Origin: Anodontia alba | Lineage: Eukaryota > Mollusca > Bivalvia > Lucinida > Lucinidae | Length of the DNA: 64,000 bases | NCBI GenBank assembly: GCA_964016985.1 | Contig: OZ024826.1 | Coordinates: 59,876,507-59,940,506 of the forward strand | Reading direction: 5' to 3' | Shown here: positions 60,004 to 64,000 of the stretch, one piece after another | Position numbering within the stretch: the stretch's first letter is position 1 | Layout: the number at the start of each line of letters is the position of its first letter | Position numbers and translations under genes: made by a program | The notes under the pieces: model-generated | What the model saw: only the letters and a program-made list of their open reading frames with translations | What the model was told of the DNA's origin: nothing | The model's database searches: none

Positions 60004-60423
60004 TCAAATTTGCCTGGATTTTAGGATCCTCCACCTGTGCTTGAGAGATATCCGTCGGCTCCCAGCCATCAAGAAGATACTGATTATTGTGGAGTTCCTG
60101 TTTTCCCAGCTGGAGAGCTTGATTCCTTGTAGTGGTTGACACAGAATGCATCTCGCCCACGTGGAATTGTTGATGGCCAGTATCCTGGTTCTAATCACAA
60201 TCTTGTGATTCCTCGTTAAGTGTCTGCTGGTGATAACAGGCTTGACAAGGCTTCCTTGAAAGTGCATCAGCAGTTCCTTCCTGGTTGTACAATAAGACTT
60301 TTCATGCTTATTCAGGGCCTTGCTCATGTAGGAAATCACCACTTCCTGTCCACCCTGTTCCTGTGACATCACAGTACCATCGGCAAGATCACTGGCGTCG
60401 GTATCCAGAATGAATCTACCCAC
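60004..60423 (-). pseudogene. RNase H domain, broken
   Basis: GRFILDTDASDLADGTVMSQ with the first catalytic Asp and YCTTRKELLM with the catalytic Glu are in place. The downstream part is shifted into other frames near 60240. Confidence 0.82.
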
Positions 60424-60469
60424 ATCACACTTTGGTATGCTAGAATTGGTGCCGATGTAAGCGCATCCT

Positions 60470-61414
60470 TTAATTTTTGAAAGGCGTTACTACACTGTTT
60501 GCTCCACATGAATTTAGCTTTCTCTCACAGATTTTGTGCAGTGGTCTGGCAATGTCAGCGAACCCTTTCACGAATTTTTGATAGTATGATGCCAAGCCTA
60601 ATAAACTGCGAACATGGTTTGCATTTGTAGATGTAGGCCAATCAGCAACCACTTGAATTTTGTCCGGACTTTTCTGAACGCCTTCCTTCGACACTAAATG
60701 ACTCAAGAACACGGATTTCTGAAAAAAAGTATGCATTTTGAGGATTTTAGTTTTAGATTTGCATCCCTCAGCCTCTTGAACACATTTTCAAGTCGCAGAC
60801 TTTCCTTTACAGTGGGGCCTGGTGTTATAATGTCATCCATATATAGAAGAGATTCAACCAACTGCAATCCCTCAGCGTGGCTCAGTTGGATATGCTATCC
60901 GTTCTGGCGGAAGAATGTGCACAATACTGGTTAACCGTTTAGAGGACTAAGCCTGCCCAGTAAATGTTTGGTTAGGTAAACTGAACGCGCTCGACATGAC
61001 CCCATTGGGTTGACTGGGCCGTAAAACCTCAACACAAACAAACAAGCAATCCCCTCAGTACATCCTCCATTAGCTTCTGGAAGGAAATTGGTGCAGTCAC
61101 CAATCCGAAGGGCATGACTTTGAAATGGTACAGTCCATGGCTTGTAGTAAAGGCAGCTTTGGGCTGATCCTCTAGTTCTACTAGAATCTGCCAACATTCT
61201 GAGTTCAGATCCATACAACTGATACATTTTTTGATCCTGCTAGTGCATCTAGGCAATCGTCTACTCTAGGCAAGGGATAGGCATTCTTGATGGTGACATC
61301 ATTGAGCCTCCTGTATTCGACACAAAATCTGGTCGTTCCGTCACGTTTGGTAACAAGAACGATCGCTGAGGCCCACAGGCTCCTGGACGGCTCCACGATG
61401 CCCCTTTCTAACAT
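60470..61414 (-). pseudogene. Gypsy-type reverse transcriptase, split by a SINE
   Basis: In order: MLERGIVEPSRSLWASAIVL and VTKRDGTTRFCVEYRRLNDV (61300-61414), YPLPRVDDCLDALAG, FTTSHGLYHFKVMPFGLV, FQKLMEDVLRG (to 61059), then a SINE. The catalytic LYMDDII follows (YMDD codons 60832-60843), then HLVSKEGVQKSPDKIQVVAD and LLGLASYYQKFVKGFADIA of the connection region. Frameshifts lie near 61250 and 60540. The YMDD site itself is intact; the SINE lies about 30 bp upstream of it. Confidence 0.9.
60876..61045 (+). mobile_element. SINE (internally deleted) in the RT, with TSD
   Basis: Flanked by GCAATCCCTCAG type repeats at 60864-60875 and 61046-61058. It has the SINE head (CGTGGCTCAGTTGGATATGC) joined directly to the tail half, lacking the B box and middle. 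Confidence 0.9.
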
Positions 61415-61991
61415 TTTATGAATTTCTTCCTTCTCAATTTCTCTATTGCTAAAGGGTTGTCTGCGAGGAGGCTGTCTGTTGCCGATCCTGTCAGACCTTG
61501 AAAATACAGTTTCATATCAAACAAGGAGTTCCGCAAGGCGGTCCTTTAGCTCCTCATTTAAATGTAAACTACTTTTATTAAATAGCTCCCCAAGATGCGG
61601 TGGTATTTTAGAATGTTCTCCCGCCTGGACATGAGTATCCTGCTCTACATTATTATCCAGAAGTGTCATTCCAACCTCATGAGTCTCCTCGTTTGTTTCA
61701 TATGAGGAATAACATTTGGTTGTGGTTGATCAAGGGCATAAGGTGATGCACCCCTCGCCTTTATTCATAATATTCAAACCATTCTCCTCTTGATGTAGAC
61801 TCATAATACCTGGTACAACTCTGACTAACGTTCCAGAATACCCTTCAGTTTCTATCCCTTCTACGTATCCAGTGGCAGCAAGTTGCTTGCTATTAAGAAT
61901 AGCCACGGGAACAAAACCAACTGAATGAGGTGATATTTCATTTTATCCCTGTTCAAGAACTGACAAACGACCTGCGTTTCACCATCTGATT
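61415..61991 (-). other. Protease-RT linker of the retroelement
   Basis: Between protease and RT motifs. No domain recognised, frames interrupted. Confidence 0.5.
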
Positions 61992-62320
61992 CTAACGGAA
62001 TGACAGTGTTCTGTCTTGTGCGAAGGCAGGGAACATCGAGACCCAATGTTTTAATATATTCCAAAAGAAACTCCTGATCCAGTAGATCTCTTCAGGAGTT
62101 ATATCACATATTATTGCAATATGACGCACCTGGCTTTCACCAAAAGAGATATTAACATCGGTGTAACCATATACAGTTATGTTTTTTTTCCCATCCACAC
62201 TCTGCATAACAACACTCTTTTGATGTGTCCATGGTGCTTCCCCACCCTTCTTTTCAAAGGACTCTTTGGAAAGGAGAGTGGCGGTCGAACCACCATCAAC
62301 CAGAAATTCGACAGCCACTC
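61992..62320 (-). pseudogene. Retroelement aspartic protease
   Basis: EFLVDGGSTATLLSKESFEK matches the active-site region of Gypsy-type proteases. The D-T/S-G triad reads D-G-G (62289-62297). VVMQSVDGKKNITVYGYTDV and RHIAIICDITPE follow in the expected places. The triad change would be expected to impair the enzyme. Confidence 0.8.
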
Positions 62321-62379
62321 ACTCAATTTCACCAACGGCATAAAGTCCGTTGTCCCACACAGACTTTGCTCTCCCTATA

Positions 62380-63595
62380 TGGCTCATTCTGTTCGACTCT
62401 TGATTGAAATTTCCCTTCATAAGCCTCTTATTCTGGTTACCGAACACTCTCGGCCTACAGAAGTGACTGGTTTCCGTTTTCCTGCTGTGCATTTCCCGAG
62501 GGAGAGACAGTTCCAGTTTAAGCGGCCCTGTACTTGGGGCACCTTCGAAAGAAATGGTCCTGAGAATTGCAAATATAACAAGTCTTGTCTCCTTTCCAAT
62601 TATTTTACCGATTACCTTGTGGCCTGTTTTGACCTTTCTCGAGTTTATCCAAACGTTCTACCACTTCCCGTAAAGTTTGTACAAAAGATATTTTCTCGTC
62701 ATTACTAAGCATGTTTTCACTGCAGTTCTCAAACACTTGATTCCGGTTCTCAGTACTAACAGTATTTTGATTATTCCATCCAGGCTGAGTTTTCGAACCT
62801 TGAAATTATTGTCTACAAGTGCTTCGTATCGCTCTACTACATCGACTGCTTCATATACTAAGTACAGTCACGACCCATGATCCTACAACGCATTTCTATT
62901 GGTACAGCTTTAAACAACTGCTGAAGAGCGAGTGTTTCTTGAGCAGTATTATCCAAATATGAATATGCTCTTTGAGCTAAATTCATCAGACCATCCCCTA
63001 GAGTAGCAAAAGATTCATCTTGTTCCTTTACCCTAGACTGAGACTTTGAAATCAATCTGCCATGTTGCCTTCCAGAGCCAGATCTCTGCTCTAATCTAGC
63101 AACAAGCGTCCTATAAAAGCGTTTATCCCTGGCAGGCATGCATGTGTAAAACACCCTTGCTTGTCCCTTTTTATTTCTCTGCCAGTGTTAGAATTTTCTC
63201 TTTGTCTGACCAGTTTCCCAGTTCAGCACAATCTCCAAAAATTTATGTGAGATGTATTGATCCCAATCGTCGTCACCGCTATATGTGTCCGGTGTAATAA
63301 CGGGAGGCCTATGCAGGTCCCTAAACCTGTATTTATTGTCACTATCGGGGCGATTGTAAGGCGTATGCAGATGCTCGGAGAATGACGTGCGTCTCTCCTA
63401 ACGCTCCCTGTGATGACGCATAGGTGAGACGGACTGCCGATCCGAATCATGGTGCATGTCACCATGCCCCATTTCAGCATTGAATGGCTCATCTCTCTCC
63501 TCCTCGTTTGCGTGATTATTGACGTTAAACTCGATTTCGGAATCTGGGCCCCCCATTCTTATTATAAGTGTCCCAGAATACAGTGATCCGCTCAA
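62380..63595 (-). pseudogene. gag-like region with zinc knuckle
   Basis: Begins near 63595 with a frame rich in acidic and His residues (SPMRHHRER). It continues at 62858-63154 with RVKEQDESFATLGDGLMNLA, RAYSYLD and ALQQLFKAVPIEMRCRIMG, resembling the capsid C-terminal part of Gypsy-type gag. The zinc knuckle CYICNSQDHFFRRC (C-x2-C-x4-H-x4-C) is at 62539-62580. Frameshifts near 63160-63230 and 62600-62850 break it. Confidence 0.78.
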
Positions 63596-63752
63596 TACAG
63601 GAAGTTCCCAGTAGCCTATTCACCGAGTATTAAAGTATAGTGTGGTCGTATCGTATGTTGAAACAACAAGCACACTACTGCTTTAATAAATCAAAAGACA
63701 CCTCTTTGCGTGAGTTGAATCTATCAGTATCAAATCTTGATAAATATCACTG

Positions 63753-63763
63753 TTCTGACACCA
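63753..63763 (-). promoter_or_regulatory. Primer-binding site complementary to tRNA-Leu 3' end
   Basis: On the element strand TGGTGTCAGAA begins two bases after the LTR end. It is complementary to the ...TTCTGACACCA end typical of animal tRNA-Leu. The match weakens after 11 bases. Confidence 0.75.
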
Positions 63764-63765
63764 GC

Positions 63766-64000
63766 TGTCATCGTCAGACTGGTCAGGAACAGCTGACAAT
63801 GGTACTTTAAATTTGACTTGACTTGTACCACGGATAGCAAAAAGACAATGAAGGTATTGTCAAGCTCGTATCAGTTAATCAAATAAAAACATACCACATT
63901 TGTGTATTAGGACGCGCCAGGCAAATAAACAGACACAGTGCTAGCTGAGACTCCAACCCAAGTGCCCCCACCTCGACGGAATTCAGTAATATTGTGATCA
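63766..64000 (-). repeat. Right (5') LTR, cut by the window edge
   Basis: TGTCATCGTCAGACTGGTC onward matches the left LTR to the last base of the window. Total length unknown here. Confidence 0.85.

Larger units (their letters stand above)
50284..64000 (-). mobile_element. Composite LTR retroelement region (Gypsy-like), nested and decayed
   Basis: Two related LTRs (50284-51051 and 63766 to the window edge) bracket a minus-strand gag-protease-RT-RNase H-integrase series ending near 58690. A further 7.6 kb lies between integrase and the left LTR. Domain order (integrase after RNase H) fits Ty3/Gypsy-type elements. Most of the extra length may be later insertions or an accessory region. The two LTRs show about 15 differences by eye over ~235 bp, so this is not a recent insertion. 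If the left LTR belongs to another copy, the element ends near 58.3-58.7 kb instead. Confidence 0.6.

Overview
The window looks like non-coding, repeat-dominated nuclear DNA from an invertebrate animal, most likely a bivalve mollusc. The evidence for a bivalve is indirect. It rests on tandem arrays of roughly 130-310 bp units inside mobile-element-like bodies, a recurring CAGGTGAGCG / hairpin / CTCTTGTTT end, a Penelope-like reverse transcriptase, a tRNA-derived SINE with a TTTACGGCCCAGTCAACC-type tail, and many AT, GT and GA microsatellites. No intact host protein-coding gene was recognised. Every protein signature found is a broken fragment, and nearly all belong to mobile elements.

Left part (1-11.5 kb): a SINE, microsatellites, a first copy of a palindromic MITE family, a ~165 bp tandem array interrupted by a short retroposon with a 15 bp target duplication, an apparent solo LTR sitting inside an (AT)n tract, and a 2.4 kb array of ~145 bp units rich in AAGATGGC (YY1-like) palindromes. 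At 11.56-14.21 kb lies a TIR DNA transposon with a 9 bp target duplication (ATACACGTT). It has GGTCCGTG-type subterminal repeats and a decayed Ulp1/C48-like cysteine protease. A short retroposon entered its left terminus and a 5'-truncated LINE entered its body.

Middle part (14.2-50 kb): G-rich tracts, several fold-back elements, five more palindromic MITEs, 44 bp and 21 bp minisatellites whose frames stay open, a 3.1 kb array of ~290 bp units, and a ~4.8 kb segment present twice (26.3-31.1 and 44.6-50.1 kb). There is also a broken C2H2 zinc-finger pseudogene split by a MITE, and a 2.0 kb Helentron/Helitron-like tandem-repeat element (36.64-38.65 kb) whose unoccupied paralogous site is visible at 10.39 kb.

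Right part (50.3-64 kb): a large composite LTR element on the minus strand. The 5' LTR runs off the right edge of the window. It is followed leftwards by a primer-binding site complementary to tRNA-Leu, gag with a zinc knuckle, protease, reverse transcriptase, RNase H and integrase, all broken. A related LTR with an adjacent purine-tract candidate lies 7.6 kb beyond the integrase. Between them are two overlapping copies of an unrecognised zinc-finger gene flanking a Penelope fragment, a 1.5 kb minisatellite of 30 bp units, and seven copies of an 18 bp motif (GGGGCTACGGACTCTACA). Several of those copies are spaced ~344 bp apart in otherwise dissimilar DNA.

All motif reading and spacing was done by eye on the raw sequence. 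Family assignments come from remembered motif patterns, not from searches.
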